Assembly: GCF_012726195.1 (NCBI RefSeq)
Contig: NZ_JAASAF010000004.1
Location: forward strand, 124,001-188,000
Origin: Rhodococcus sp. HNM0563
GTDB lineage: Bacteria; Actinomycetota; Actinomycetes; Mycobacteriales; Mycobacteriaceae
Length of the DNA stretch: 64,000 bases
Direction: 5' to 3'
Shown here: piece by piece, positions 1 through 7,691 of the stretch
Numbering within the stretch: the stretch's first letter is position 1
Layout: the number at the start of each line of letters is the position of its first letter
Notes under the pieces: model-generated
Databases searched by the model: none
Told to the model about the DNA's origin: nothing
Seen by the model: the letters and a program-made list of their open reading frames with translations, nothing else
Position numbers and translations under genes: made by a program

Positions 1-183
1 GCGCTCCTCGGATCGGCGGGCCTGCTCCAGGGCTCGATCTTCGTCGACCAGGCAGAACGCGTTGATGTCGCGGTCGCGCTCGGCGATGTCGTCGAGAACT
101 GCTCGAGTGGCCTCGACCGGGGACAGCTCACCCGCGGAGTAGGCAGTCACCAGCTCGACCGCGGTCATGTCGGTGGGCTTCAT
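1..183 (-). CDS. Amidase family protein, N-terminal fragment (runs off the window)
   Basis: The first 61 residues of a leftward gene are present, starting at the ATG complementary to 181-183; the rest lies outside the window. The start MKPTDMTAVELVTAYSAGEL, followed by LSPVEATRAVLDDI and INAFC, is the usual N-terminal helical region of amidase-signature enzymes (GatA-like amidases, aryl- and aliphatic-amide hydrolases). The Ser-cisSer-Lys catalytic core is not in view, so substrate and activity cannot be judged. The 2-hydroxyacid dehydrogenase gene ends 43 bases upstream on the same strand, so the two may be cotranscribed as part of an accessory catabolic set. Confidence 0.75.
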   Translation of the reverse strand, partial: MKPTDMTAVELVTAYSAGELSPVEATRAVLDDIAERDRDINAFCLVDEDRALEQARRSEER

Positions 184-226
184 GAGTTGCCTCCCTGGTG
201 TTCGGACTTGCTCCCGGCGTCAGGCC

Positions 227-1210
227 TCAGGTGCTCGGCACGTAGCCGAGGTGCTTGTCGACGACGTTCTCGAGCTCACCGCCGGAACGCCACCGCTGGA
301 AGTTGTCGACGAACACGTCGACCAGCGCGTCTCTCCATCCGCGGAAGTCACCGGAATTATGCGGTGTGATCATGACATTCGGAATATCCCACAGTGCGTG
401 TTCCGGCGGGAGCGGTTCGGTGTCGACGACGTCGAGTGCAGCGCCCGCAAGCTCCCCCGAACGCAGGGCGTCAACCAGATCGTCGGTGCGGACGAGGTCG
501 CCGCGTCCGACGTTGATGAAGCGTGCGCTCGGTTTCATCGCGCGGAACATGGAGGCATCGAACATGTCACGTGTCTGCTCAGTCAAGGGTGCAGCGACGA
601 CCACGAAGTCGGCGTCGGCGAGTGCTTCGGCGAGGACTTCGGTGGCGGTGACAGTGCCGAAATCGGGGTCGTCGTCGCGTGCGCGTCGCCCCGAGCCCCG
701 GACCCTCATTCCGACCGCGGTGAGGAGGCGTGCGATCGCGCGACCGATGGGGCCGGTGCCGACGACGAGAGCGGTGCGTCCGGCGATACGTTCGGATTCG
801 CGGTGCCGCCACGTGTGCTCGCTCTGGAGCCGGAGTGATCCCGGTAGATCCTTCGCGAACGAGAGTATCTGCGCCAGAACGTATTCTGCGATCGGCTGAT
901 CGAATACGCCGCGAGAGTTGGTGACGGTGACATCGCTGTCGCGAAGGGCCGGGAACATGATCGGATCCACTCCCGCTGCGGCCACGTGGACCCAGCGCAG
1001 CGTCTCGGCGGCATGCCATGCACGGGGGAGTGAATCGGTGAGGAAGTCGTAGACGAAGAGCACCTCGGCTCCGGCGAGCGCGGTCGCGAGGCCGTCGCTG
1101 TCGGTGTAGCGAATGTCGGCGTGCTCGGCGACCGGGGCAAGGAGTGTCTCGTCCGGCACGGACTCGGCATGTAGCACCGCCACCACAGGATTCGCTGTCA
1201 CGATTGACAC
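227..1210 (-). CDS. D-isomer-specific 2-hydroxyacid dehydrogenase
   Basis: This 327-residue protein has the full layout of NAD(P)-dependent D-2-hydroxyacid dehydrogenases, which interconvert 2-keto and 2-hydroxy acids. The Rossmann motif GTGPIG is at residues 151-156. The catalytic Arg, Glu and His lie in NVGRGDLV (R236), VVDTEP (E265) and ITPHNSG (H284). The start used is GTG at 1210; a shorter start is possible because promoter-like sequence lies very close. It is divergent from the racemase-like pair and shares with them a 71-base spacer holding an ATTGT/ACAAT palindrome. It probably reduces or oxidises an intermediate of the pathway encoded by its neighbours; the substrate is unknown. Confidence 0.87.
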   Translation of the reverse strand: MSIVTANPVVAVLHAESVPDETLLAPVAEHADIRYTDSDGLATALAGAEVLFVYDFLTDSLPRAWHAAETLRWVHVAAAGVDPIMFPALRDSDVTVTNSRGVFDQPIAEYVLAQILSFAKDLPGSLRLQSEHTWRHRESERIAGRTALVVGTGPIGRAIARLLTAVGMRVRGSGRRARDDDPDFGTVTATEVLAEALADADFVVVAAPLTEQTRDMFDASMFRAMKPSARFINVGRGDLVRTDDLVDALRSGELAGAALDVVDTEPLPPEHALWDIPNVMITPHNSGDFRGWRDALVDVFVDNFQRWRSGGELENVVDKHLGYVPST

Positions 1211-1229
1211 CGTAAGAGCCTATCGTATT

Positions 1230-1241
1230 ATTGTCAACAAT
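1230..1241. promoter_or_regulatory. Candidate GntR-family operator
   Basis: ATTGTCAACAAT is an inverted repeat with 5-base arms (ATTGT/ACAAT) and a 2-base centre. It lies in the short spacer between the divergent hydroxyacid dehydrogenase and racemase-like genes. FCD-type GntR regulators commonly bind short AT-rich repeats of this kind, and one is encoded three genes downstream at 2762. The pairing of site and regulator is inferred. Confidence 0.45.
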
Positions 1242-1281
1242 CCTCGTACGGTGGTGTCAGCGGGTAGAAGCAGAGGGCCCT

Positions 1282-2022
1282 ATGGAATTGAACATCCCCG
1301 AATTCGAGGGGCCTCTCGTGCAGCGGGGCATCGGTATCATCGCACCGTTCGATCTCGCACTCGAACGTGAACTGTGGCGCTGGGCCCCCCTCGAAGTGAG
1401 CCTGCACCTTGCGCGCACACCTTTCGAACCCGTTGCGGTGAGCAAGGAGATGGCCGAACTCGTCTCCGATCGTCGTCACCTCATGGCCGCAACCCGAGAC
1501 ATCATGCAGGTCGAGCCCGAGGTGGTCGCCTATCTCTGCAGCTCCGGCTCGTTCGTCAAAGGCGTGGCGTACGAAAAGACCCTGTGCGACGCGATCTGCG
1601 AGGCCGGCGCACCCGTGGCGGTGACGACGTCGGGAGCGCTGCTCGAGGCACTTCACCGATTGAACCTGACCAAGATCTCGGTGCTCACCCCGTACGACGA
1701 GGAGCTCACCCTCCTGCTGCACGATTTCCTCGCCGAAGCCGGAACCGAGGTACTGCGGTCCGAATATCTCGGACTCGGCGGCGGCATCTGGAGGGTCAAC
1801 TACCGCACCATTGCCGAACGCATCATCGGTGCCGATACGTCCGACTCCGAGGCGGTCTTCGTCAGTTGTACCAATCTGCCGACCTACGACCTGATCGCAC
1901 CCCTCGAACGTGAATTGGGCAAACCGATACTCACGGCCAATCAACTCACGATCTGGGCGTGTCTCGGAAGGATGAAGCTGCCGATGACAGGACCGGGACA
2001 GTGGTTGAGAGGTGTCTTCTGA
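1282..2022 (+). CDS. Asp/Glu racemase-superfamily protein, two-cysteine type (maleate isomerase / arylmalonate decarboxylase-like)
   Basis: With the ATG at 1282 (AGAGG six bases upstream) the protein is 246 residues; an upstream TTG at 1231 falls inside the palindrome and is less likely. It has the pseudo-symmetric two-domain fold pattern of the Asp/Glu racemase superfamily, with a cysteine in each half: C86 in LCSSGSF and C196 in SCTNLPTYD. The second motif is typical of maleate cis-trans isomerases and arylmalonate decarboxylases, which act on small dicarboxylates through a cysteine-stabilised enolate or covalent intermediate. The next gene encodes a paralogue of similar length. The true substrate is unknown. 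Confidence 0.8.
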   Translation: MELNIPEFEGPLVQRGIGIIAPFDLALERELWRWAPLEVSLHLARTPFEPVAVSKEMAELVSDRRHLMAATRDIMQVEPEVVAYLCSSGSFVKGVAYEKTLCDAICEAGAPVAVTTSGALLEALHRLNLTKISVLTPYDEELTLLLHDFLAEAGTEVLRSEYLGLGGGIWRVNYRTIAERIIGADTSDSEAVFVSCTNLPTYDLIAPLERELGKPILTANQLTIWACLGRMKLPMTGPGQWLRGVF

Positions 2023-2037
2023 TGCGAGGTGTTTCAA

Positions 2038-2775
2038 GTGCGTGAGAGTCCGACGATCGGAATCATCTACCCCGATCACGCGGCCGAGGAAGACTACGCG
2101 TTCGCCGAAGATCTTCTCGGAGTGCGGATTCCCGTCGTTCACATCTACGGGACCGACCTGCATGCGGTGCCCGAACTTCTCGAGCTCGGCAGTCCTGGGA
2201 AACTCGCCGCTGGGGCAGCGAAGCTCACGCCGGAGCAACCCGATGCCGTCGTCTGGGCCTGCACGTCCGGGAGCTTCGTGTACGGATGGGACGGCGCGCG
2301 TGACCAGGTCGATCAGCTTTCGGCGGCCATCGGTGGCATCCCCGCGTCGAGCACGAGCTTCGCGTTCGTCGAAGCGTTGCGTGCCCTCGGCGCAACCCGC
2401 GTCGCGGTTGCCGCAAGCTACCCGCGCGACGTGAGCGAGCTCTTCGTCGAGTTCCTGAGTGCCGCGGAGATCGACGTCGTCGGGTTCACCGGTGCGGGCA
2501 TCGAGACTGCAGCCCAGGTGGGCATCCTCACCTCCCGTGAGGTGCTCGACCTCGCCGCAGCCAACGATCACCCCGACGCGCAGGTGCTCCTCGTGCCCGA
2601 CACCGCCATGCATACCCTGCGCTTCCTGCGCGACCTCGAAGCACACGTCGGCAAGCCGGTCCTCACCGCCAACCAGGTGACGGTATGGGAAGGGCTCCGG
2701 CTCGCGGGATATAACCTAGGACGCCCGGAACTGGGCACACTGTTCGAGGAAGGTGTCGATCATGGCGCTCGGTGA
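2038..2775 (+). CDS. Asp/Glu racemase-superfamily protein lacking the second catalytic cysteine
   Basis: This 245-residue protein is a paralogue of the preceding one. GTG at 2038 is chosen because GAGG at 2026-2029 is correctly spaced; an in-frame GTG at 2029 would overlap that ribosome site. The first cysteine is conserved (C75 in WACTSGSF). At the position of the partner protein's C196 it has Asp188 (VPDTAMH), in an ungapped local alignment anchored on the shared LTANQ motif. A racemase or isomerase mechanism using two cysteines is therefore unlikely; a decarboxylase-like or subunit role is possible. It starts 15 bases after its partner and overlaps the GntR gene by 14 bases, so all three are probably cotranscribed. 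Confidence 0.75.
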   Translation: MRESPTIGIIYPDHAAEEDYAFAEDLLGVRIPVVHIYGTDLHAVPELLELGSPGKLAAGAAKLTPEQPDAVVWACTSGSFVYGWDGARDQVDQLSAAIGGIPASSTSFAFVEALRALGATRVAVAASYPRDVSELFVEFLSAAEIDVVGFTGAGIETAAQVGILTSREVLDLAAANDHPDAQVLLVPDTAMHTLRFLRDLEAHVGKPVLTANQVTVWEGLRLAGYNLGRPELGTLFEEGVDHGAR

Positions 2776-3445
2776 TCTCGGGGATCTGCAACCCGTTGCC
2801 CAACCGTCGACGGCGGAACTGATCGCTGATCAACTGCGGTCGGCCATCGTCCGCGGTGCTATCGAGCCGGGAGCGCAACTCGGAGAAGCCGAACTCGCGA
2901 CACGTTTCGCTGTGTCGCGCGGACCGTTGCGCGAAGCCATGCAGCGCCTCGTGTCCGAAGGGCTCCTCTACAGCATCCGTAACCGTGGGATCTTCGTCAC
3001 CGAACTGACCTTCGACGACGTCGTCGACATCTACAACAATCGCCGCGTCATCGAGGGCGGTGCACTCGACCTCGTGCTCGACGGGCGCCGTGAGCAGACG
3101 TGGCAGAATCTCGGGACGGCGATCGATGCGATGCGCGCGGCAGCGGACAGGGGCGACGCCGGCGGTGTCTCCGACGGCGACCAGATGTTCCATGAGATCC
3201 TCGTCGCCGGTGCATCGAGCCCGCGGCTGATCCGGTCGGCGCGCACGCTACTCGTCGAGACCCGCATGTGCCTCGGGGCGCTGCACACGACTTATCCGGA
3301 TCTGCACGTGCAGGTCGACGAGCACGTCGCGCTGCGGGAGGCGATCCGCACCGCCGAACCCGACGTGGTGCGCAAGCTTCTCGGCGAGCACCTGCACGAC
3401 ACCGTCGATCGGCTCAGAGATCAGGGCCTCAGAGGCCAGGGGTGA
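2762..3445 (+). CDS. GntR family transcriptional regulator, FCD type
   Basis: This 227-residue regulator has an N-terminal winged helix-turn-helix (about residues 18-72, including LATRFAVSRGPLREAMQRL) followed by an all-helical FCD ligand domain (DDVVDIYNNRRVIEGGAL through the C terminus). ATG at 2762 is preceded by GAGGAAGG at 2747-2753; an in-frame GTG at 2753 overlaps that site. FCD regulators usually sense organic acids and repress adjacent catabolic genes. It overlaps the upstream racemase-like gene and converges with the acetoacetate decarboxylase-like gene, sharing 17 bases with its 3-prime end. The palindrome at 1230-1241 is its most obvious candidate target. Confidence 0.87.
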   Translation: MALGDLGDLQPVAQPSTAELIADQLRSAIVRGAIEPGAQLGEAELATRFAVSRGPLREAMQRLVSEGLLYSIRNRGIFVTELTFDDVVDIYNNRRVIEGGALDLVLDGRREQTWQNLGTAIDAMRAAADRGDAGGVSDGDQMFHEILVAGASSPRLIRSARTLLVETRMCLGALHTTYPDLHVQVDEHVALREAIRTAEPDVVRKLLGEHLHDTVDRLRDQGLRGQG

Positions 3446-4172
3446 CGACCTCGGCATTGCCGAAGGTCATCTGCAGGTCGGGGATCGACGACGTGACCAG
3501 TGCACGTCGGGGCAGACCCAGGCGGCGAAACTCCTCGGCGATCGGATGGGTGCCCAGCCGCAGCGTCGCGCCGCCGAGCCGAGTGCGGACGCCGCTGGGA
3601 TTCATGTCCCACGTCGTGCGCCGGGTGACGCCATCGAGGTGTGCGTAGGCGGCCAGCGACGCGGCGATACCCTTGCCCGGAACGGGGACGCCGGGAGCCA
3701 CGGACATCTCCGCGATCAGCGCGCCGTCGCAGCTCACACTCCCGCGCTTGGTCCCACTGCGATGGTCGGCGTCGAAATCCGCGAGGATCTTCGGGAAGCC
3801 CCAGATCCCGCGACCCGCCGCGCGCGTGAATTCTCCGTCGACCGGCAACTGGTGGATCAGTGCGCCCGCGCCGCCGGTGGCGAGGTCGCGCAGATCCTGC
3901 GCCACGCCACCGCCTCGCCGCGTGTGGTCGCGCACGAGGAAGCAGACTCCGAACTCGTTGTAGGGCCCGAGGTCGCCGTCCACGTAGTCGACGAACACGA
4001 GCGTGCACAAGCCGCGACCTGGCCGGTACTGCAGGATCTCCAGACCGGTGTGGTCGATCAGCGCTTGTGCAGGCGTCGTCGGAACTGGGAACACCGCCAT
4101 GAATGCCGTGGCCGCGCGCACCTGCACGGGCATCTCGACGGGTGTACCCAACACCATGTGAGTGTCGCTCAT
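3429..4172 (-). CDS. Acetoacetate decarboxylase family protein
   Basis: The 247-residue protein belongs to the acetoacetate decarboxylase (ADC) fold family. It has LGPYNEFGVCFLV in the central sheet and a lysine in GFPKILADF (K128), in the place of the Schiff-base lysine of true decarboxylases. Many family members outside clostridia act on other keto acids or as hydratases or aldolases, so acetoacetate is not assured as substrate. The start ATG at 4172 has no clear ribosome site but has CATTAT a few bases upstream, which would fit a leaderless transcript. A near-match to the KstR motif lies at 4182-4195. It is 40 bases downstream of the aldo/keto reductase gene on the same strand. Confidence 0.8.
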   Translation of the reverse strand: MSDTHMVLGTPVEMPVQVRAATAFMAVFPVPTTPAQALIDHTGLEILQYRPGRGLCTLVFVDYVDGDLGPYNEFGVCFLVRDHTRRGGGVAQDLRDLATGGAGALIHQLPVDGEFTRAAGRGIWGFPKILADFDADHRSGTKRGSVSCDGALIAEMSVAPGVPVPGKGIAASLAAYAHLDGVTRRTTWDMNPSGVRTRLGGATLRLGTHPIAEEFRRLGLPRRALVTSSIPDLQMTFGNAEVVTPGL

Positions 4173-4181
4173 GGCAATAAT

Positions 4182-4195
4182 GAGAACACGTTACA
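4182..4195. promoter_or_regulatory. Possible KstR-type site upstream of the ADC-like gene
   Basis: GAGAACACGTTACA matches the published KstR consensus TnnAACnnGTTnnA except that the first T is G. It lies 10 bases upstream of the ADC-like start codon and would cover the promoter. With one mismatch in a short motif, chance occurrence is a real possibility. Confidence 0.35.
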
Positions 4196-4212
4196 GAAAT
4201 TATGGGAACAGG

Positions 4213-5088
4213 TCAGCTGGGCGCACCGACGTTCATCTCGTCCGGGTGCGCGCCCACACGATTGCCGTTGTCGAGGGTGTCGATCTCGCTGAGATCGAGA
4301 TCGGACAGCTCGAAATCGAACACGTCGATGTTCTGGGCGATGCGCTCGTCGTGCACCGACTTCGGGATCACGATCAGACCGTTCTGCAGATGCCACCGAA
4401 TCAGCACCTGCGCCGCGCTTTTGCTGTGACGATCGGCGATCCGGTCGACGACGGGGTCGGTGAGCAGGATGTTGGGCTTCGAATTCGGGCCCCAGCCGGA
4501 GTTGCTGGTGCCACCGAGCGGGCTCCACGACTCGACGGCGATGCCGTGCTCTGCAGCGGTCGAGCGGATCGCCTGCTGCGGCAGGTTCGGGTGCAGTTCC
4601 ACCTGATCGACGGCGGGCAACAGGCCACCGCGGTCGACGAGCAACTGCAGGTGGTGCGGCTCGAAGTTGCACACCCCCAAGGCTTTTGACCGGCCGGACT
4701 CGACAATCTTCTCGAGTGCGTCCCACGTGCGCAGCAGACGATCGTTGTTCTGTAGCGGCCAGTGGATCAGATACAGGTCGACGTAGTCGGTGCCCAGCTT
4801 CGCCAGGCTCGAGTCGAACGCCTTCAGAGCAGATTCGTAGCCCTGGTCGGAGTTCCAGAGCTTGGTGGTGACGAAGATGTCTTCACGTGGAACCGACGTG
4901 CCCGCGAGTGCGCGGCCCACGCCTTCCTCGTTTCCGTACGCGGCGGCGGTGTCGATATGTCGGTAGCCGGCTTCGTCGATTGCGAATCGGACGGCGTGCT
5001 CGGTCTCATCGTTGGTGGCCTGCCAGACTCCGAGGCCCAGCTGCGGGATGGTGGTTCCGGAGTTCAGCGCGATTTCGGGAGTCGTCAT
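4213..5088 (-). CDS. Aldo/keto reductase (2,5-diketo-D-gluconate reductase type)
   Basis: The 291-residue protein is a (beta/alpha)8 NADPH-dependent aldo/keto reductase. All four catalytic residues are visible: D46 and Y51 in DTAAAYGNE, K76 in VTTKLW and H109 in LYLIHWP. The cofactor-binding segment IPKSVHDERIAQN is near the C terminus. I start it at MTTPEIAL (5088), because the longer reading frame would run back into the preceding gene. It begins 10 bases after the kinase-like gene ends and leads into the ADC-like gene. It probably reduces carbonyl compounds; the physiological substrate is not evident. Confidence 0.88.
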   Translation of the reverse strand: MTTPEIALNSGTTIPQLGLGVWQATNDETEHAVRFAIDEAGYRHIDTAAAYGNEEGVGRALAGTSVPREDIFVTTKLWNSDQGYESALKAFDSSLAKLGTDYVDLYLIHWPLQNNDRLLRTWDALEKIVESGRSKALGVCNFEPHHLQLLVDRGGLLPAVDQVELHPNLPQQAIRSTAAEHGIAVESWSPLGGTSNSGWGPNSKPNILLTDPVVDRIADRHSKSAAQVLIRWHLQNGLIVIPKSVHDERIAQNIDVFDFELSDLDLSEIDTLDNGNRVGAHPDEMNVGAPS

Positions 5089-5098
5089 ACGTTCGAGC

Positions 5099-5650
5099 CT
5101 AAAGGCGGGCCGTCCACCCGTCGATGTCATGTCGGCTCGTCAGCCGCACGACGGGAAGATCGGGATGCCGTTCGAGGACCTCACGGATACGCCCCGTGTA
5201 CGAGCCGTACGTCGACCACGACCACCGGATGATGTTCTCGCGTCGGGTGAAAAGTGTGTAGAACGGCGGTTCCACGTTGCCGTTCCACAACACCTCACGC
5301 CGGATTCGCCGGCGCAGCGTCCGGCGGATCACCTGCCGCATCACGACGGGGCGAGGTAGATCGAGCCAGATCATCAGATCGGCCTGCTCCGCAAGCAATG
5401 GACGGACCACGGTGTACTGCCACTCGGTTACCCAATACGGCTGTGAGGTGAAGTCCTCCACGTCGGCGACGAACGACGGCCGCGGCGTCCAGTTCGGCCC
5501 ATGATGCAACCCGTCGATTTCGATGTGCTCGATCCCGAGGGAATCGCCGATCTTCGCCGCGAGTGTCGTTTTCCCGGAACCCGATGCCCCCGCCACGACG
5601 ATGCGGCAGGGGCGATCGGGCGGGGGCGTCGACGAATCGAGGAGAGGCAC
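5099..5650 (-). CDS. P-loop kinase, adenylate kinase / topology-modulation-like
   Basis: The 183-residue protein has a Walker A motif GASGSGKT at residues 21-28 and IEIDGLHHGPNW just after it, the pattern of small nucleoside-kinase-like proteins related to adenylate kinase (often annotated as topology modulation or FlaR proteins). An arginine-rich lid segment (RRTLRRRIRRE) follows. The start is uncertain: GTG at 5650 is used because longer starts overlap the fadE33 gene. It follows fadE33 after 20 bases on the same strand and may be transcribed with that operon, although a role in steroid breakdown is not expected. Confidence 0.7.
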   Translation of the reverse strand: MPLLDSSTPPPDRPCRIVVAGASGSGKTTLAAKIGDSLGIEHIEIDGLHHGPNWTPRPSFVADVEDFTSQPYWVTEWQYTVVRPLLAEQADLMIWLDLPRPVVMRQVIRRTLRRRIRREVLWNGNVEPPFYTLFTRRENIIRWSWSTYGSYTGRIREVLERHPDLPVVRLTSRHDIDGWTARL

Positions 5651-5670
5651 CCGGGGGAGACTACCCGCGG

Positions 5671-6720
5671 TCAGGCAGAGACTGCGACCAGATATTCGCG
5701 CGGCTGCCCGAACAACTGAGAGGTGCCGTGCGCGCGCTTGAAGAACAGCTGTGCGTCGTGCTCCCACGTGATCGCGATGCCGCCGTGCAGCTGCACCGCC
5801 TCGGATGCGACCTGCTGGAATGCTTCCGAACAGTAGATCTTCGCCGCGTAGGCATCCTGCGGATCCTGCGACAGCACCGCCGCGTACGACATGGATCGCG
5901 CAGTTTCGACGAGCGCATACATATCGGCCATACGGTGCTTGAGCGCCTGGAACGAACCGATGACACGTCCGAACTGTTTGCGGTTCTTCGTGTACTCGAC
6001 CGTCAGATCCAGAGTCGCCTGGGCAGCGCCCACCTGTTCGGCCGACACGGCGATCACCGCGGCCGTTCGCAACTGCTCCACCAGGTCGTCGGTCGACGAC
6101 AACCTGCGGGCTGCGACAGCGGAGAACGACACCTCGGCCAGTGAACGGGTCGGGTCCATCGTCGGAACCCTGCGACGCGCGACGCCGTCGGTCTGCGGAT
6201 CCACCTCGAACAGCGCTGTGGTGTCACCGTCGGTGGCGATCACGAGCAGTGTGGTCGCGATGTCGCCGCCGAGGACGTAGTGCGCTGTGCCGGTGAGCAG
6301 GTCGCCGTCGGCGACCACACCCGGCCGGTGCCAACCCGCTTCCGATGCCCAGCACACCGCGACGATCTCGCCGGCAGCGATGCCCGGCAGCAGCCTGGAT
6401 GCGGCGTCGGTGTCGCCCGAGAGCAGCACCGTCCGTGAGGCGAGTACGGCCGATCCGAGGAACGGGGACGGAGTCAGCGTGCGACCGAGTTCTTCGAGCA
6501 CGACATGAGTTTCGGCCCAGGACGCGCCCACACCGTCGTACTCTTCGGGGATGGCGAGTGCTGCAACCCCGACCTGCTCGACGAGCCGCGACCACAGATC
6601 TGCGTCGTAGCCGTCGCGGGACGCGATCGCCTTGCGGACGGCAGCGGAATCCGAGTGCTTCGCCAGCAGGCTGCGCACCGACTCCCGCAGTGCGCCGCGA
6701 TCTTCGGTCTCGAATGTCAC
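5671..6720 (-). CDS. fadE33: Acyl-CoA dehydrogenase, FadE33-like
   Basis: The 349-residue flavoprotein has the acyl-CoA dehydrogenase signatures: an N-terminal helical domain, NRKQFGRVIGSFQALKHRMADM in the C-terminal helical domain and QLHGGIAITWEHD near the end. The GTG start at 6718-6720 overlaps the previous stop as GTGA. It is the last of three adjacent fadE genes, matching the order fadD3-fadE31-fadE32-fadE33 of M. tuberculosis (Rv3561-Rv3564). There these KstR2-regulated, partly heteromeric dehydrogenases act in late degradation of steroid rings C and D. The member name rests on gene order rather than on a phylogeny. Confidence 0.83.
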   Translation of the reverse strand: MTFETEDRGALRESVRSLLAKHSDSAAVRKAIASRDGYDADLWSRLVEQVGVAALAIPEEYDGVGASWAETHVVLEELGRTLTPSPFLGSAVLASRTVLLSGDTDAASRLLPGIAAGEIVAVCWASEAGWHRPGVVADGDLLTGTAHYVLGGDIATTLLVIATDGDTTALFEVDPQTDGVARRRVPTMDPTRSLAEVSFSAVAARRLSSTDDLVEQLRTAAVIAVSAEQVGAAQATLDLTVEYTKNRKQFGRVIGSFQALKHRMADMYALVETARSMSYAAVLSQDPQDAYAAKIYCSEAFQQVASEAVQLHGGIAITWEHDAQLFFKRAHGTSQLFGQPREYLVAVSA

Positions 6721-7691
6721 GACGCGATCCCGTTCTCGAGTGCCGCGACGACGCGCTCGCGATGGAAATCGGGTGTGCCCCACGCGGTGACGAGTGCGCG
6801 GGCCTTCGTGATCCAGAGCGACAGGTCGTATTCCTGCGTGTATCCGATGGCGCCGTGCACCTGCAGTGCCGTACGTGCCGCGAGGTAGGCGGCATCGCCG
6901 CACGCGACCTTGGCCGCCGACACGTCGCGCGACGCGGTGGGCAGTCCATCGCGGACCGCGAGCGCTGCACCGTGGAGAAGCGGACGTGCCATCTCCAATG
7001 CGACGGCAACGTCGGCGAGGTGATGCTTGATGGCCTGGAACGAACCGATGACCCGGCCGAACTGCTTACGCTGCTGCACGTAGTCGACAGACATGTCGAG
7101 CAGGGTGCGGCCGAGGCCCTGCAATTGTGCGGCAGTTGCGAGTGCACCGAGGTCGAACGCGGAGTCGAACCGAGTCGAGCCGAGCACGTCGGCGGGCGAG
7201 ACCTCGAACAGGTGACGCGCGAGGTCCACCGACGCGTGCTGCACACCCGCGGTGGCCGTCGAGACCGACTCACCGTCGACCTGCAGGAGCAGCGCGGCTG
7301 TATCGGCATCCACCGCATACGGCGTGTGCGGAGCTGCCGCGACGGTCGCGAGCGTCCCGGAGGCCAGCGCCGCGAGACGATCCGGAGCAACCGCTGCAAG
7401 CAGCGCGGGTACGACAGCGACGGTTTCGACTACCGGGCCCGGAACCGCGTGGCGGCCCAACTGTTCGATGGCCACGACGAGGTCGACGGCGTCGGCACCG
7501 AGACCATCGTGCTCCTCGGCAATGAGCAGGCCGTTCACGCCGGTCTCTGCGAGTCGCTGCCACACGGTCAGGCCGGGTGCGGTGTCTCCGCTGTTCCATG
7601 CGCGGATGACAGCGGGCATGTCGGACTTGGTGAGGAGTGCGTCGATGCTCGACGCGAAGTCCTCGTGGGACTCATCGAGTGCGAATCTCAT
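6717..7691 (-). CDS. fadE32: Acyl-CoA dehydrogenase, FadE32-like
   Basis: The 324-residue protein is a shortish acyl-CoA dehydrogenase; M. tuberculosis FadE32 is also about this length. QRKQFGRVIGSFQAIKHHLAD and ALQVHGAIGYTQEYDL mark the C-terminal helical domain and the FAD/acyl-CoA contact region. The middle beta domain is reduced compared with classical dehydrogenases, consistent with a partner in an alpha2beta2 enzyme. The ATG at 7691 overlaps the fadE31 stop (ATGA) and its stop overlaps the fadE33 start, so the three are translationally coupled. The expected role is desaturation of a late CoA thioester of the ring C/D pathway. Confidence 0.85.
   Translation of the reverse strand: MRFALDESHEDFASSIDALLTKSDMPAVIRAWNSGDTAPGLTVWQRLAETGVNGLLIAEEHDGLGADAVDLVVAIEQLGRHAVPGPVVETVAVVPALLAAVAPDRLAALASGTLATVAAAPHTPYAVDADTAALLLQVDGESVSTATAGVQHASVDLARHLFEVSPADVLGSTRFDSAFDLGALATAAQLQGLGRTLLDMSVDYVQQRKQFGRVIGSFQAIKHHLADVAVALEMARPLLHGAALAVRDGLPTASRDVSAAKVACGDAAYLAARTALQVHGAIGYTQEYDLSLWITKARALVTAWGTPDFHRERVVAALENGIAS

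Noticed and set aside
1234-2646. 470-residue open frame on the minus strand opposite the racemase pair
   Set aside because: It lies antisense to two well-supported genes and has no recognisable motif; long antisense frames are common in high-GC DNA.
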